A stretch of 54,460 bases of DNA from assembly GCF_007018965.1 (NCBI RefSeq), contig NZ_VJYZ01000009.1, positions 1 to 54,460 on the forward strand, given 5' to 3'. The DNA is from Paracoccus marinus. GTDB lineage: Bacteria > Pseudomonadota > Alphaproteobacteria > Rhodobacterales > Rhodobacteraceae. Below are positions 26,047 to 34,691 of the stretch, one piece after another. The number at the start of each line of letters is the position of its first letter. Positions within the stretch are counted from its first letter, which is position 1. The position numbers and the translations under genes were made by a program. The notes under the pieces are model-generated. The model ran no database searches. It had not been told where the DNA came from and was given only the letters and a program-made list of their open reading frames with translations.

Positions 26047-26762
26047 TCATCGCTCCGGCCCCGGCGAGGACCGGTCGCCTGACGCCCTCTGTTCGTTGAG
26101 CTTGCGGACCATCACGGCCTCGATCTCGGGCAGGCATTCGGCAGCGATCAGCGGATCGACCCCGAGCGCCCGCGCCACGGCGAGCGCCGCCGTCATGTCC
26201 CAGCCGAGCACCGTGGCGCCGCCCACCCCGGTCGCGATGCGAAGCTGTCCGGTCAGGCGCTGCGCCAGATCCCAGACCTGCCAGCCTTCGAGGGTTTGCG
26301 GCCGGTTCAGGCGCGCCGGGCAGTCCGGGCACGAGGCCCCGCCGCCCTCGCAGGGCTCGCAGGCTTTGCAATAGGCGTCGCCCCCGCCGAAGTGCCAGTC
26401 TGCGAGGGCGCGGAGGCGTTTTTTTCCTGCTCCAGCATCAGATGCGGTGCGAGGCAGCGGGTCTGGAAGGCCTCGAAGATGGGCCAGATGTCGAGAAGCG
26501 CGTCGATGCCTTCGGGGCTGACGGGGACGGGACTGCCGCTTGCATCACCGACGCCCTCCCAGCCGGTGACCACGCGGCGAGCGACGGCCTTCGCCATCAC
26601 CAGTGCCTGTTCCTCCCTGCTTGCCTCTTCGGGGAGTGCTTCCACTGCCGGATCGTTGCGGGCGGCGACCATGATCGCGGTGGTGATGGGCAGGACGTGC
26701 AGACGCAGGCCATGGCCGAGGTCGAGCCATTTCGGCTCGCTGGAAAGATCGAGACGGATCAT
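26047..26762 (-). CDS. Tail assembly chaperone GT fusion made by -1 frameshift
   Basis: The first 115 codons are those of the G gene. At the slippery site 26424-26418 a -1 shift moves into a frame that continues RLRALADWHFGGGDAYCKAC, CEGGGASCPDCPARL, QTLEGWQVWDLAQRL and ends SSPGPER at 26047. The T-like part has a Cys cluster (CKACEPC, CPDC) and is about 120 residues long. It has no convincing start of its own. G and GT proteins coat the tape measure during tail assembly, and lambda uses the same strategy. The stop overlaps a 14-codon frame (26050-26006) that leads to the tape-measure start. Confidence 0.85.
26307..26762 (-). CDS. Tail assembly chaperone G-like protein
   Basis: 151 aa when translated without frameshifting. 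The body (MIRLDLSSEPKWLDLGHGLR, LPITTAIMVAARNDPAVEAL, ALLDIWPIFEAFQTRCLAPH) fits phage tail assembly chaperones. After the slippery site the zero-frame tail is low-complexity (TPIAKPASPARAAGPRARTA), which suggests only the first 115 or so residues matter. It lies between the tail tube and tape-measure genes. ATG 26762 overlaps the region just after the tail tube stop. Confidence 0.85.
   Translation of the reverse strand: MIRLDLSSEPKWLDLGHGLRLHVLPITTAIMVAARNDPAVEALPEEASREEQALVMAKAVARRVVTGWEGVGDASGSPVPVSPEGIDALLDIWPIFEAFQTRCLAPHLMLEQEKNASAPSQTGTSAGATPIAKPASPARAAGPRARTARRA
26418..26424 (-). promoter_or_regulatory. A_AAA_AAC slippery heptamer for -1 ribosomal frameshifting
   Basis: On the minus strand, codons 113-115 of the G gene are GAA AAA AAC, giving the heptamer A_AAA_AAC in phase with the zero frame. 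This is one of the most shift-prone bacterial heptamers. A -1 slip here joins G to the T-like frame exactly where protein-like sequence switches frame. Confidence 0.88.
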
Positions 26763-26764
26763 GG

Positions 26765-27709
26765 TCAGTATTCCTCGATGTCGTTGATGAGAGTGACGGT
26801 GCACATCCGTCCCAGCGTGGCGTCGCGTGCGGCCTGCCAGTCGAAGCTGGCCTGAATGCCCTGCGGCCCGCCGATCTCGATGCGCGGGCGCGGCAGATAG
26901 ACGGCGTGGACGGTGAGGGTGAGGCTCTCGCCGGAAATGAGCGTCCAGGAGAACTCCAGCTCGCAGGGCGTGCCGCTGATCGCCTGGCTGACGAGCGTGC
27001 TGTCGGCGAAGCGCACCTCGGTGCGACCGGTGAGCGCGGCGATCGAGGGATCGGCGCCGTCGATCATGCCGTCCGCGCGGATGGTCTCGATCCGGTCGAG
27101 ATTGTTGGCATAGGTGATCTCGGTCGAGATCACGTTGCCGAGCGCGCTGCCGTCGCGTTTGATCGAGCCGTTGAAGTGACCGAAACGGGTCAGATCGATC
27201 TCGGCCGGCGTTCCCGCGCCGCTGGTCGTGGCGACCGTCTCGCCTTGCGCTACCAGCCGCGCGGTGGCGGTGAGCAATCCCGAGCGCTGCATCTGCCAGC
27301 TGAGCTGGTCCAGCACCACGCCGGAATACATCGCATAGCGCGGCACCTCGGGCATGGCGGTCTCGATCGCCAGGCTGGGCAGCGCCCAGCTGCCGGACTG
27401 GAAGGTATGGGTATATGGACCGGGCGAGCTTCCGGTGGTGGTCGGCGCACCGAAGGCCGCCTTCAGCCAGAAGCCGAAGGCCTCGGCGTCGATCGGCACC
27501 ACGACGTCGCCGTCGGCCGTGACCGCGTCTTTGATCGGCGCCAGCGGATCGCGACCGTAGCCGAGCAATTCCGAGTTCAGCAGCGGCTGCTCCGCCCCGA
27601 GCGTCGTGCTGGCGAAGGGCATCCGGGTGAAACCGCTGGCCGGCGGCGTGCCGTAGGTCGTCTCGAACGCGAGCGCCATCCGCGCCCGCGCCCCTTGCGC
27701 GCGTGCCAT
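26765..27709 (-). CDS. Phage tail tube protein
   Basis: 314 aa. The sequence has the pattern of siphovirus tail tube proteins: FETTYGTPPASGFTRMPFAS near the start, then alternating beta strands (GDVVVPIDAEAFGFWLKAAFG, GPYTHTFQSG, SLAIETAMP) and a C-terminal Ig-like or beta domain (SLTLTVHAVYLPRP, QASFDWQAARD). It would polymerise to form the tail tube through which DNA passes. Its position between the tail terminator gene and the G chaperone gene is standard. Confidence 0.85.
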   Translation of the reverse strand: MARAQGARARMALAFETTYGTPPASGFTRMPFASTTLGAEQPLLNSELLGYGRDPLAPIKDAVTADGDVVVPIDAEAFGFWLKAAFGAPTTTGSSPGPYTHTFQSGSWALPSLAIETAMPEVPRYAMYSGVVLDQLSWQMQRSGLLTATARLVAQGETVATTSGAGTPAEIDLTRFGHFNGSIKRDGSALGNVISTEITYANNLDRIETIRADGMIDGADPSIAALTGRTEVRFADSTLVSQAISGTPCELEFSWTLISGESLTLTVHAVYLPRPRIEIGGPQGIQASFDWQAARDATLGRMCTVTLINDIEEY

Positions 27710-27733
27710 GTTCGTCTCCTGTTGTCGGTTGGG

Positions 27734-28153
27734 TCAGGCCAGTTGGTCGGCCGTCGAATAGTGCAGCACCACCGGGATGACGGCCGCCTTCAGGCTGGCC
27801 GCGCCATCGACCGGCAGATCGACCGCCTGCGGGGCTTCGGCCTCGACCCAGTCGCAGAGGCCGCCGAGTGTGCGGTCGGCTGCGAGCGCCGTGCCGATGC
27901 TGGCGCAGAGGGCGTCGAAGGTGGCGTCACGATCGGCGCCTTGTACGACCGCCTCGATCTCGGCCCGGTGCTGGTAGTGGTAGCGCAGGGGCGACAGCGT
28001 CACCTCGGGCTCGCCGGGATCACCGTCGCGCAGGATCAGCAGCCCTTCGGCCGGGACGCGCTCGGGCAGCACCTCGCCGCGCAGGGCGGTGGGGGGCAAC
28101 GCCGAGAGCCGCACATGCAGTGCGGCGAGGATGGTCTCGCGGGCGGTAGGCAT
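27734..28153 (-). CDS. Probable tail terminator protein
   Basis: 139 aa. The start MPTARETILAALHVRLSALP and the central RYHYQHRAEIEAVVQ fit small tail-completion/terminator proteins of lambda-type siphoviruses, some of which are mislabelled as acyl-CoA transferases. The protein would cap the tail tube and contact the head. Its neighbour upstream in transcription should be the gp10-like gene at 29549, but 1.4 kb of opposite-strand DNA separates them. Confidence 0.65.
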   Translation of the reverse strand: MPTARETILAALHVRLSALPPTALRGEVLPERVPAEGLLILRDGDPGEPEVTLSPLRYHYQHRAEIEAVVQGADRDATFDALCASIGTALAADRTLGGLCDWVEAEAPQAVDLPVDGAASLKAAVIPVVLHYSTADQLA

Positions 28154-28302
28154 TCCAATCCCTCTTACGTTCTGACCCCGCCGAGCCAGCCAAGCTGTTG
28201 TACTGTCTCGCAGGATCGCCGATCATCACGACAACACCTTCATCTCTCCGTATTCGCGACCCGCCCGACGGTTCAACCGATGCGAACCGACAGGATTTCT
28301 GA

Positions 28303-29259
28303 ATGACGCGCCTCGATCTTGAGCGGCAACAGGTCTGGATCTATCTTGCCGCCATCCTGGCAGGGCTGGGCTTGGGTCTGGTGCTGCCGGGGGCCGCCGC
28401 ACATCTCGAGGCGGCGCTCTGGCCGCTTCTCGGCATCCTGATTTTCGTGACCTTCACGCAGGTGCCGCTGATCCATCTGCCGGAGGCGTTCCGCGACCGG
28501 CGCTTCATGGGGGCGATGCTCGCGGGCAACTTCGTGATCGTTCCGCTGATTGTGGCGGGGCTGCTGTTGTTCCTGCCCCAGGATCCGGCGGTCCGGCTGG
28601 GTGTTCTCCTCGTGCTGCTCGTCCCCTGCACGGACTGGTACATCACCTTCACTCATCTGGCGGGGGGCGATGCCGGCCGTGCGATCGCCGCCACGCCGGT
28701 GAACCTGATCGTGCAGATGGCATTGCTGCCCGTCTACCTGTGGTTGTTCATGGGCACGGCCTTCCTGGAGATCTTCGCGGTCGGACCCATCGTGACCGTT
28801 TTCCTGACGCTGATCGTGGCGCCGCTGGTGGCGGCATGGGCCCTCGAGCGATGGGCCGAGGCCCGATCCGGCCGGGACGCGCTGATCGAGCGTCTTGCCT
28901 GGTTCCCGGTACCGCTGCTTGCGCTGGTCGTCTTTCTGATCGCAGCAAGCCAGGTGCAATCGGTGACCGCCTCCCTTCCGGTCTTGCCGCAGGTGACGGG
29001 CGTGTTCGTCGGCTTCCTCGTGCTCGCCCTGTTCGCAGGACTTGCGATAACACGGGCGCTAGATCTCCCGGCGCGATCAGGACGCGCGCTGGTGTTCAGC
29101 CTTGGCACACGCAATTCCTTCGTCGTGCTGCCGCTGGCGCTGGCCCTGCCGCCGGAGTGGCGGCTGGCCATCGTGGTCATCGTGTTTCAGTCACTCGTCG
29201 AACTGTTGGGCGTGCTGGTGTACCTCAAGGCGGTGCCGCGTCTTCTGCCCGAAAGATAA
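28303..29259 (+). CDS. Arsenic-resistance transporter of the ACR3/bile-acid symporter family
   Basis: 318-aa inner-membrane protein with about ten hydrophobic segments. ACR3-type features: a Cys in a Pro-Cys-Thr motif in the middle (VLLVPCTDWYITFTHLAGGD) and the C-terminal GTRNSFVVLPLALALP helix. ACR3-like proteins export arsenite. The gene is transcribed against the prophage tail operon and is followed by a Cys-rich small protein gene. It has no place in phage assembly, so it is cargo. No ArsR or ArsC gene is nearby. The exact substrate is inferred from family only. Confidence 0.82.
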   Translation: MTRLDLERQQVWIYLAAILAGLGLGLVLPGAAAHLEAALWPLLGILIFVTFTQVPLIHLPEAFRDRRFMGAMLAGNFVIVPLIVAGLLLFLPQDPAVRLGVLLVLLVPCTDWYITFTHLAGGDAGRAIAATPVNLIVQMALLPVYLWLFMGTAFLEIFAVGPIVTVFLTLIVAPLVAAWALERWAEARSGRDALIERLAWFPVPLLALVVFLIAASQVQSVTASLPVLPQVTGVFVGFLVLALFAGLAITRALDLPARSGRALVFSLGTRNSFVVLPLALALPPEWRLAIVVIVFQSLVELLGVLVYLKAVPRLLPER

Positions 29260-29308
29260 GCAAGCTATGTTGGGAAATCGAGCGGAACCCCTCGCCAGAA
29301 GCAATGCA

Positions 29309-29527
29309 ATGACCGATCAACAACCGATTCTCATCAGTACCATCGCGTGTCCGGACTGCGGTTACTCGAAAAGCGAGACCATGCCGACAGAGGCATGCCA
29401 GTGGTTCTATGAGTGCGCGGGTTGCGGTAAGCTGCTGAAGCCGAAGCCCGGCGATTGCTGTGTCTATTGCTCTTGGGGCACCGTCCCCTGTCCTCCGATC
29501 CAGGCAGGCAAGGGATGCTGCGGCTGA
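29309..29527 (+). CDS. Cys-rich small protein with GDCCVYCS motif
   Basis: 72 aa with three cysteine groups: CPDCGY near the start, CAGCGKLLKPKPGDCCVYCS in the middle, and a GCCG end, plus the PCPPIQ motif. I recall this family as small zinc-ribbon-like proteins encoded beside mercury, arsenic and other metal genes; its function is not established. It starts 49 bp after the transporter stop and is probably cotranscribed. It could bind metal or metalloid in the cytoplasm (inference). Confidence 0.72.
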   Translation: MTDQQPILISTIACPDCGYSKSETMPTEACQWFYECAGCGKLLKPKPGDCCVYCSWGTVPCPPIQAGKGCCG

Positions 29528-29548
29528 TGGACTGACTGATCAACTCTC

Positions 29549-30178
29549 TCAAACGCGCCCCTCCACCCAGTTCGCCACGATCAGTCCCGGCACCGCATCG
29601 CGCGCCTGCTCCGCGTCCCGCGCGAGGTCCAGCCGCTTCTTCAGCCTGACCTGCGGGACAAGCAGGAAGACCGGCACGGTGGTGAGCCCCCGGCCGGTCT
29701 TCGAGCGCGACGCCACCGCGCGACCCTTGGTGTTCAGCCGCCCCTCGGCAACCAGCAGGCTCGGGCCCCTGCGCCGATAGACGAAGCGCAGGCGCAATCC
29801 GGTGCGGCGCTCCCATTCGCCGGGGGTGATCCGGCCGCCGCGGAGGGACTTGCCGGCCGCGGCCGCGGGGATCGCCAGCCAGAAACCGTCCTTCGAGCGG
29901 ATCAGCGGCCCCGTGTCGTGAGCGCCGACGATGACCGGGGCCTTCGACCAGACCAGCGCGGCGGCGTTCAGGCTGGCCCGGCCTTTCGGGAACTGCTCGG
30001 ACCGGATGGTGCGGGCGAGCCGCGCCCCCAGCCCCGCGCCGGTGATCTGGGCGCGCCAGGCGGTCTTCAGCCCTGTGCTGGCCTCGCGCATTGCGGCGGT
30101 CACCGCCTTCTCCCCGGCCAGCGTTTCCGCCTCCATGATCCGGGCGATATCGCCGACGATGTCGACGCCGAGTTTCAT
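29549..30178 (-). CDS. HK97 gp10-like / DUF6441 head-tail protein
   Basis: 209 aa. The start MKLGVDIVGDIARIMEAETL and the segment LVWSKAPVIVGAHDTGPLI match my memory of DUF6441, a gp10-like family in Rhodobacterales siphoviruses. Such proteins act in head-tail joining or tail completion. It overlaps the upstream head-tail gene by 4 bp. Its 3' end lies 22 bp from the end of the opposite-strand metal cargo. Confidence 0.72.
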   Translation of the reverse strand: MKLGVDIVGDIARIMEAETLAGEKAVTAAMREASTGLKTAWRAQITGAGLGARLARTIRSEQFPKGRASLNAAALVWSKAPVIVGAHDTGPLIRSKDGFWLAIPAAAAGKSLRGGRITPGEWERRTGLRLRFVYRRRGPSLLVAEGRLNTKGRAVASRSKTGRGLTTVPVFLLVPQVRLKKRLDLARDAEQARDAVPGLIVANWVEGRV

Positions 30179-30486
30179 GCAGGCCTCAGTTCGACCGTCC
30201 AGACGAGCCGCTCACGGTCGCGGAGGGGCTCGCCCTGGACGAGGAAAGCCTCGCCGTCGATCTCGATGCGGTCGCCGGGGCGCGGGTTCGCCACTTCGGA
30301 AACGCGCAGATCGATCCGCGTGGTTTCCGACCAGAGCCGCGCGTCACCGAACTCGGTGACCGCATCGGCACGCCGGGCGACGGCGCGCACCAGAACGGGC
30401 GCGCCGCCGTCGGCGATATAGACAGCATCCCGGCCGATGTTCGGATCCGCGAAGAGCGTGTCGACGGCGGCGGCAAAGGCGGACAT
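30175..30486 (-). CDS. Head-tail joining protein (gpFII-like)
   Basis: 103 aa. Beta-rich protein (APVLVRAVARRADAVTEFGD, TRIDLRVSEVANPRPGDRI, LRDRERLVWTVELRPA). Size and position after the major capsid gene fit the lambda FII type head-tail attachment protein. The start at 30486 touches the capsid stop. Family assignment rests mainly on synteny. Confidence 0.65.
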   Translation of the reverse strand: MSAFAAAVDTLFADPNIGRDAVYIADGGAPVLVRAVARRADAVTEFGDARLWSETTRIDLRVSEVANPRPGDRIEIDGEAFLVQGEPLRDRERLVWTVELRPA

Positions 30487-31499
30487 CAGGTCCGCCGCGC
30501 CGAGCGCAGCACCTGCGGCCGCGTGCAGATCGGCAGCGGATTGCTCTCGATCTCGAGCCTGACCCATTCGTCGCGGTCCCGGTCCGGGATGGTGCGGGCG
30601 TAGAGCGGCAGACCCAGCGTGTTCACCGTCTCGAAGGTGTCGGCGGGAGCGTGATAGATCTCGAAGAGCCCCTCGACGCCTTCGGGATAGAAGAAGGCTC
30701 TGTCGGTCGGCACGCCGAAGCCCGCGCCACCCCGGTAGCGCCGGAAGGTGATGCCGCCGAAGCTGACCTCGTCGGCCACCCGGCCGCGCAGATCGGCCGC
30801 CGCGGCGGTGTTGAGGTAGGTCTCGCGCACCTCCTTGTGCGCCACCAGATCGGCGAAGAAGGCCGAGCCGCATTCCGCCCGCACCTGGATCGCGCCTGCA
30901 GCCAGGCCGCCCATCGACGCCTCGACGTCTTCGATCAGCGCCTGGCAGCGCTTCCGGAGCGCACCCGAGGCGGGCGAGGCATTGTCGAGGTCGAAGTCGA
31001 TCTCGGCGGCGGGCGTGATGCCGAACTCGGTGAAGTAGCTGACCACGGTCGCGCCGTCCTTCGGGTCCTTCACGATGCCCTGAATGCCGTTCAGCAGGTG
31101 GTACTCGAAGGTGGCCTCGGCATCCTGGCGCAGGCGGCCGAGCTTGCGCGCGACCTCGCTCTGCACCTGCTGGGCCGCAGTTTCCGAGCCGAAGTCGCGG
31201 ATGCCCTGGATTTCCGAGGCCCAGAGCACGTCCTGCTTCTTGAACTGGCGGCACACGAAGGCGCGCATCTCGCGCCGCTCGGGCACCTGGCTCTCGTAGG
31301 CCGAGCCGCGTTCGGAGAACGGGATCAGCGACAGCGTGCCGTCGCGGCTCTCGATCACGACGGTGCGGGACCGCACCCCCCGCGGCGAGAACAGGCCGGC
31401 GCCGGACAGGATCGCGGGCCTGAAGGGGATGTTTTCCAGCGCACGGGTCAGTTCGATGATGGTGAAGGCATCGCCTTCGAAGATGTCCATGGTGGCCAT
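30486..31499 (-). CDS. Major capsid protein (lambda gpE-like)
   Basis: 337 aa. N-terminal MATMDIFEGDAFTIIELTRAL and the block LSLIPFSERGSAYESQ are typical of gpE-family capsid proteins of the HK97 fold. The C-terminal part (AFFYPEGVEGLFEIYHAPAD, PLPICTRPQVL) also fits. AGGAGG precedes ATG 31499. The order gpD, gpE, FII-like is as in lambda. Confidence 0.9.
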   Translation of the reverse strand: MATMDIFEGDAFTIIELTRALENIPFRPAILSGAGLFSPRGVRSRTVVIESRDGTLSLIPFSERGSAYESQVPERREMRAFVCRQFKKQDVLWASEIQGIRDFGSETAAQQVQSEVARKLGRLRQDAEATFEYHLLNGIQGIVKDPKDGATVVSYFTEFGITPAAEIDFDLDNASPASGALRKRCQALIEDVEASMGGLAAGAIQVRAECGSAFFADLVAHKEVRETYLNTAAAADLRGRVADEVSFGGITFRRYRGGAGFGVPTDRAFFYPEGVEGLFEIYHAPADTFETVNTLGLPLYARTIPDRDRDEWVRLEIESNPLPICTRPQVLRSARRT

Positions 31500-31525
31500 G
31501 GGAATGCCTCCTGCGGGGGTCGGGC

Positions 31526-31891
31526 TCAGCGGACGAGGATGCCTGCGCCCAGAAGGGCAGCGTGGGCGGCGGCGATCTCGGCCTCGCTGGGCGTGCCGGC
31601 GAAGACGAGATCGTGGCGGTTGACGATCGCGGGTCCGCGGACCACGGCGACGGCGAGCGTATCGCCGCCCGACGCGTCGGCCTTGCCCCAGAGCACCGCG
31701 CCGGCGGTCTCGGTGCCGTCGACGGCCGCGGGATCGTGGGCGGCGTATTTGCCGGAGGCGGTGATCCTGCCCAGCACGGTGCCGGGCTCGAGCGTGCCGG
31801 TTGCAACCGTGATGGTCTCGCGGGTGTAGTCGCGGAACGCCTCCCAGACGAGGAAGCCGCCCGCGTGCGTGGTCTCGGTGAGCGTGGTCAT
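31526..31891 (-). CDS. Head decoration protein (lambda gpD-like)
   Basis: 121 aa. Motifs AFRDYTRETITVATGTLEPGTVLGRIT and GAVLWGKADASGGDTLAVAV are characteristic of the gpD decoration family, which trimerises on the capsid to stabilise it. It starts 4 bases from the end of the ClpP-like gene and precedes the capsid gene. Confidence 0.92.
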   Translation of the reverse strand: MTTLTETTHAGGFLVWEAFRDYTRETITVATGTLEPGTVLGRITASGKYAAHDPAAVDGTETAGAVLWGKADASGGDTLAVAVVRGPAIVNRHDLVFAGTPSEAEIAAAHAALLGAGILVR

Positions 31892-31894
31892 GGG

Positions 31895-32932
31895 TCATCC
31901 TTTCAGCCTGAAGGTGCGGGCGACGATCTCGCCCCAGGGGCGGGTTCCCGTTGGGCGCCCCGGTTGCGCGTGATGGCCGGCAATCTCGGGCTCAGCCTCG
32001 GCTTTCGCTGCGAGCAGTGCGGCGCGGACGTGATCGAGGTCCGCATCGCTTTCCAGAAAACGCCCGGCCATCTGCGGCTGTCCGGCCAGCCGGCAGAGAT
32101 CGACGACGGCGCGGGCGTGCGTGATGGCCTCGGCGCGGATCGCCGCGGGATCGGGCGGTGCGCCGCCGGACGGTGGCGTCTCGGCCGGCGGGTGTTGGGC
32201 GTTCGTCCCGGCGATCTCGTCTTCGCCGGCGCCAGAAGCCTCATCGCTCTCCGCGGCCGCGCCTGTGGCCTCGTCGGCATCGGCGCCGGCGCCGTCGTTG
32301 TCGTCACCGTCGTCGCCGCCGCTGTCGGTTGCAGCCGCGACCGCTTCCGCCAGCGCCGGCGGCGCGTTGCGGAAGCGCGCGAAATCGAAGCGCGCAGCGA
32401 TCCGCACCGGTTCGGCAAGCCGGTCGGCAAAGCCGAGCGCCAGCGCCTCGCGCGCATCCAGCCAGGTCTCGGCGGCCATCAGCGCCGCAATCTCGTCGAT
32501 CGAGCGGCCGGATTTGGCGGCATAGCCGGCAGCGAGGCTGCCACCCACCTTGTCCAGCGCCTCGGCCATGGCCCGCATGTCGGCGGCCGTGCCCATCACG
32601 AGGCCGGCGGGGTCGTGGATCATCAGGAAGGCATTTTCCGGCATGACGATCTCATCGCCCGCCATCGCCACATAGGAGGCGGCCGAGGCGGCGATGCCGT
32701 CGATCCAGACGGTGACCGTGGCGGCGTGCCGCTTCAGCGCGTTGAAGATTGCCACCGCGTCGAAGACCGAGCCGCCCGGGCTGTTCAGCCGCAGATCGAT
32801 CGGCGTGCCCTCGGGCAACGCGCCAAGCTCGGCGAGGAAGCCCTTGGCCGAGACCCCGTAGGCCCCAATCTCGTCATAGATCGCCACTTCCGCGCCGGTG
32901 GCCCGGGCGCGGATCGCATACCAGCTGGCCAT
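31895..32932 (-). CDS. ClpP-like head maturation protease/scaffold (lambda gpC-like)
   Basis: 345 aa. The ClpP-like domain (residues 1-195) shows LNSPGGSVFDA, a Ser83 nucleophile in GIAASAAS, and His106 in MIHDPAG. An acidic, low-complexity region (about residues 215-260) is followed by a helical C-terminal part that may act as scaffold. The enzyme would cleave portal or scaffold during head assembly. ATG 32932 has AGGAG upstream and lies 5 bp after the portal stop. Confidence 0.9.
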   Translation of the reverse strand: MASWYAIRARATGAEVAIYDEIGAYGVSAKGFLAELGALPEGTPIDLRLNSPGGSVFDAVAIFNALKRHAATVTVWIDGIAASAASYVAMAGDEIVMPENAFLMIHDPAGLVMGTAADMRAMAEALDKVGGSLAAGYAAKSGRSIDEIAALMAAETWLDAREALALGFADRLAEPVRIAARFDFARFRNAPPALAEAVAAATDSGGDDGDDNDGAGADADEATGAAAESDEASGAGEDEIAGTNAQHPPAETPPSGGAPPDPAAIRAEAITHARAVVDLCRLAGQPQMAGRFLESDADLDHVRAALLAAKAEAEPEIAGHHAQPGRPTGTRPWGEIVARTFRLKG

Positions 32933-32936
32933 GCTC

Positions 32937-34466
32937 TCACTCCTGTTCAGATGTGCCACCGGTGCCCGGGTCAGCGCGGGCACCCCCGTTGCTGCCCGCG
33001 TCACCGCCTGCGTCCGGCAACTGCGCCGGGGTCGCCCGCGCTCCCTGCGTCTCGCCCGGACTCGTGCGGTAGCTGAGGCCGAGACGCTTCGTGCGCTCGG
33101 CGTCGGCCGCGTTCTCGCGGTCCACTTCCTCGATGTCGTAGCCGGTGGCCTCGACCACCTTGCGCCGCGAGGTGATGCCGGCGCCCATCGCCAGCACCTG
33201 CGCCTGGATGTCCTTCAGCGGATCGACCCAGTCCCAGCGCGGCGGGATCCACTGCACCGGCCGCGCGGCGACCGGATCGGCATCGAGCGCGCCCGACAGC
33301 ACCGCGGTGTCGAGCCAGCGCGGCCAGACCGCCCGGCAGAGCTGGTGCACCAGGACGCCATGCTGCAGCTGGCCGATGCGGCGCCGGAACTCGACCAGTT
33401 CTGCCCGCAGGCTCGAATAGTTCGCCTGCCGGACGTCGCCGGTCACCAGATGATAGGGCAGCCCCAGCGAGGCGGAGACGGCGAGCAGCGTGCGGTACTG
33501 GAACGCTTCGTAGCCGCCACCCACGTCGGCGGGCGCGGAGAACTTCACGTCCTCGCCGGGCAGCAGCACCTGCATGGTGCCGGGCTCGAGGCTGGCGATG
33601 GCCGTTCCATTGAGGTCCGCCTCGACCTCGCCCAGCATCGGCTCTTCCGGGGCGGTCTTGGTGATGAAGCCCGCGAACATCGCCGCGGTCTTCTTCCGGT
33701 CGAGCTCGGCGTCGTCGTACTGGTCGAGCAGGAACAGCCGCACCATCGCCGGCGCGATGTGTGGCAGGCCCCGGATCTGGCCCGCGTCGATGGGCCGGTA
33801 GATGTGCAGGACGTCCGCAGCGGGCATGCGCACGGTCTCCGGGATCACCGCCCCCTGGTCGGTGCTGTCGCCGGGATGGCGGCGGCGGAAGTGATAGGCC
33901 ACGCGCCGGCCGATCGCATCGAACTCGATCCCGCAGCGGATGCGGTTGCCGGAGGGCAGCACCTCGGTCTTCTCGAAGGGCAGCATCTCCGACTGTAGCA
34001 GCTGCAGTTGCAGCGGGACCAGCAGCCCGTCCTCGGCCCGGCGCGGGCGCAGCCGGACGAAGCACTCGCCGGCCACGAACATCTCCCGCGCGACCATGGC
34101 CTGCAGCCCGTAGAAGTCGGTCAGCCCGTCGGCATCGGCCTCGTCGGTCCAGGCGAGCCAGAGCCGCTGGACCCGGTCCCGCAGGTCTGCATCCCCCATC
34201 AGCGAAGACGGCTTGATCCCGTCGCCCACGAGGTTCGCGGCGAAGGCCTCGCAGGCGTTGGCGGCATAGCCGTTGGTGACCACAAGCTCGCGGGACCGCG
34301 CCAGCAGCCGCGGGCCGCCCGAGGCGACCAGCGTGTTGATGTTCTCGAGCGGCGGGTTCCAGCCGCGCAGGCGGCGCTTCGCCATCGAACCTTCGAGGCG
34401 GGCGCGCACGGCGGCTGGGCCGCCGCTGCCCGGCGATGGACGGCGGAAGCGGTCGAAGAGGCCCAT
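32937..34466 (-). CDS. Phage portal protein (lambda gpB family)
   Basis: 509 aa. Typical start (MGLFDRFRR, RLRGWNPPLENINTLVASGG), then RELVVTNGYAANACEAFAAN, ADVLHIYRPIDAGQIRGLPH and SLGLPYHLVTGDVRQANYSS. Twelve copies would form the channel for DNA entry and exit. The C-terminal tail is low-complexity and Gly/Ala-rich. It lies between the gpW-like gene and the maturation protease, as in lambda. Confidence 0.93.
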   Translation of the reverse strand: MGLFDRFRRPSPGSGGPAAVRARLEGSMAKRRLRGWNPPLENINTLVASGGPRLLARSRELVVTNGYAANACEAFAANLVGDGIKPSSLMGDADLRDRVQRLWLAWTDEADADGLTDFYGLQAMVAREMFVAGECFVRLRPRRAEDGLLVPLQLQLLQSEMLPFEKTEVLPSGNRIRCGIEFDAIGRRVAYHFRRRHPGDSTDQGAVIPETVRMPAADVLHIYRPIDAGQIRGLPHIAPAMVRLFLLDQYDDAELDRKKTAAMFAGFITKTAPEEPMLGEVEADLNGTAIASLEPGTMQVLLPGEDVKFSAPADVGGGYEAFQYRTLLAVSASLGLPYHLVTGDVRQANYSSLRAELVEFRRRIGQLQHGVLVHQLCRAVWPRWLDTAVLSGALDADPVAARPVQWIPPRWDWVDPLKDIQAQVLAMGAGITSRRKVVEATGYDIEEVDRENAADAERTKRLGLSYRTSPGETQGARATPAQLPDAGGDAGSNGGARADPGTGGTSEQE

Positions 34467-34471
34467 GGCGT

Positions 34472-34687
34472 TCAGAGCCCCTTCGTCGTCGTCACGCGGA
34501 CCTGCCGCACGATGCGGCGCCCCTCTGCCGCCGCGATCTCGCGGTCGAGGGCCTCGATGGCCCGGTCGATCTCGGCGACGCTGCGATAGTCCACCGTCTT
34601 GCCGTCATAGCTCACCCGCGCCACGCCCGAGGCGCGCTGCGCGGCCAGTGCCTCGCGGCGGGCGCGGAGCTCTGTGGCCGTGGCCAT
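34472..34687 (-). CDS. Head-tail connector gpW-like protein
   Basis: 71 aa, mostly helical (ELRARREALAAQRASGVARV, SVAEIDRAIEALDREIAAAE). Size and position between the large terminase and portal match gpW. gpW seals the portal and prepares the head for tail attachment. Confidence 0.82.
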   Translation of the reverse strand: MATATELRARREALAAQRASGVARVSYDGKTVDYRSVAEIDRAIEALDREIAAAEGRRIVRQVRVTTTKGL

Positions 34688-34691
34688 GGGA

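Noticed and set aside
23642..26374. 910-codon plus-strand open frame
   Set aside because: Antisense to the tape measure and chaperone genes; composition is Arg/Gly/His-rich noise.
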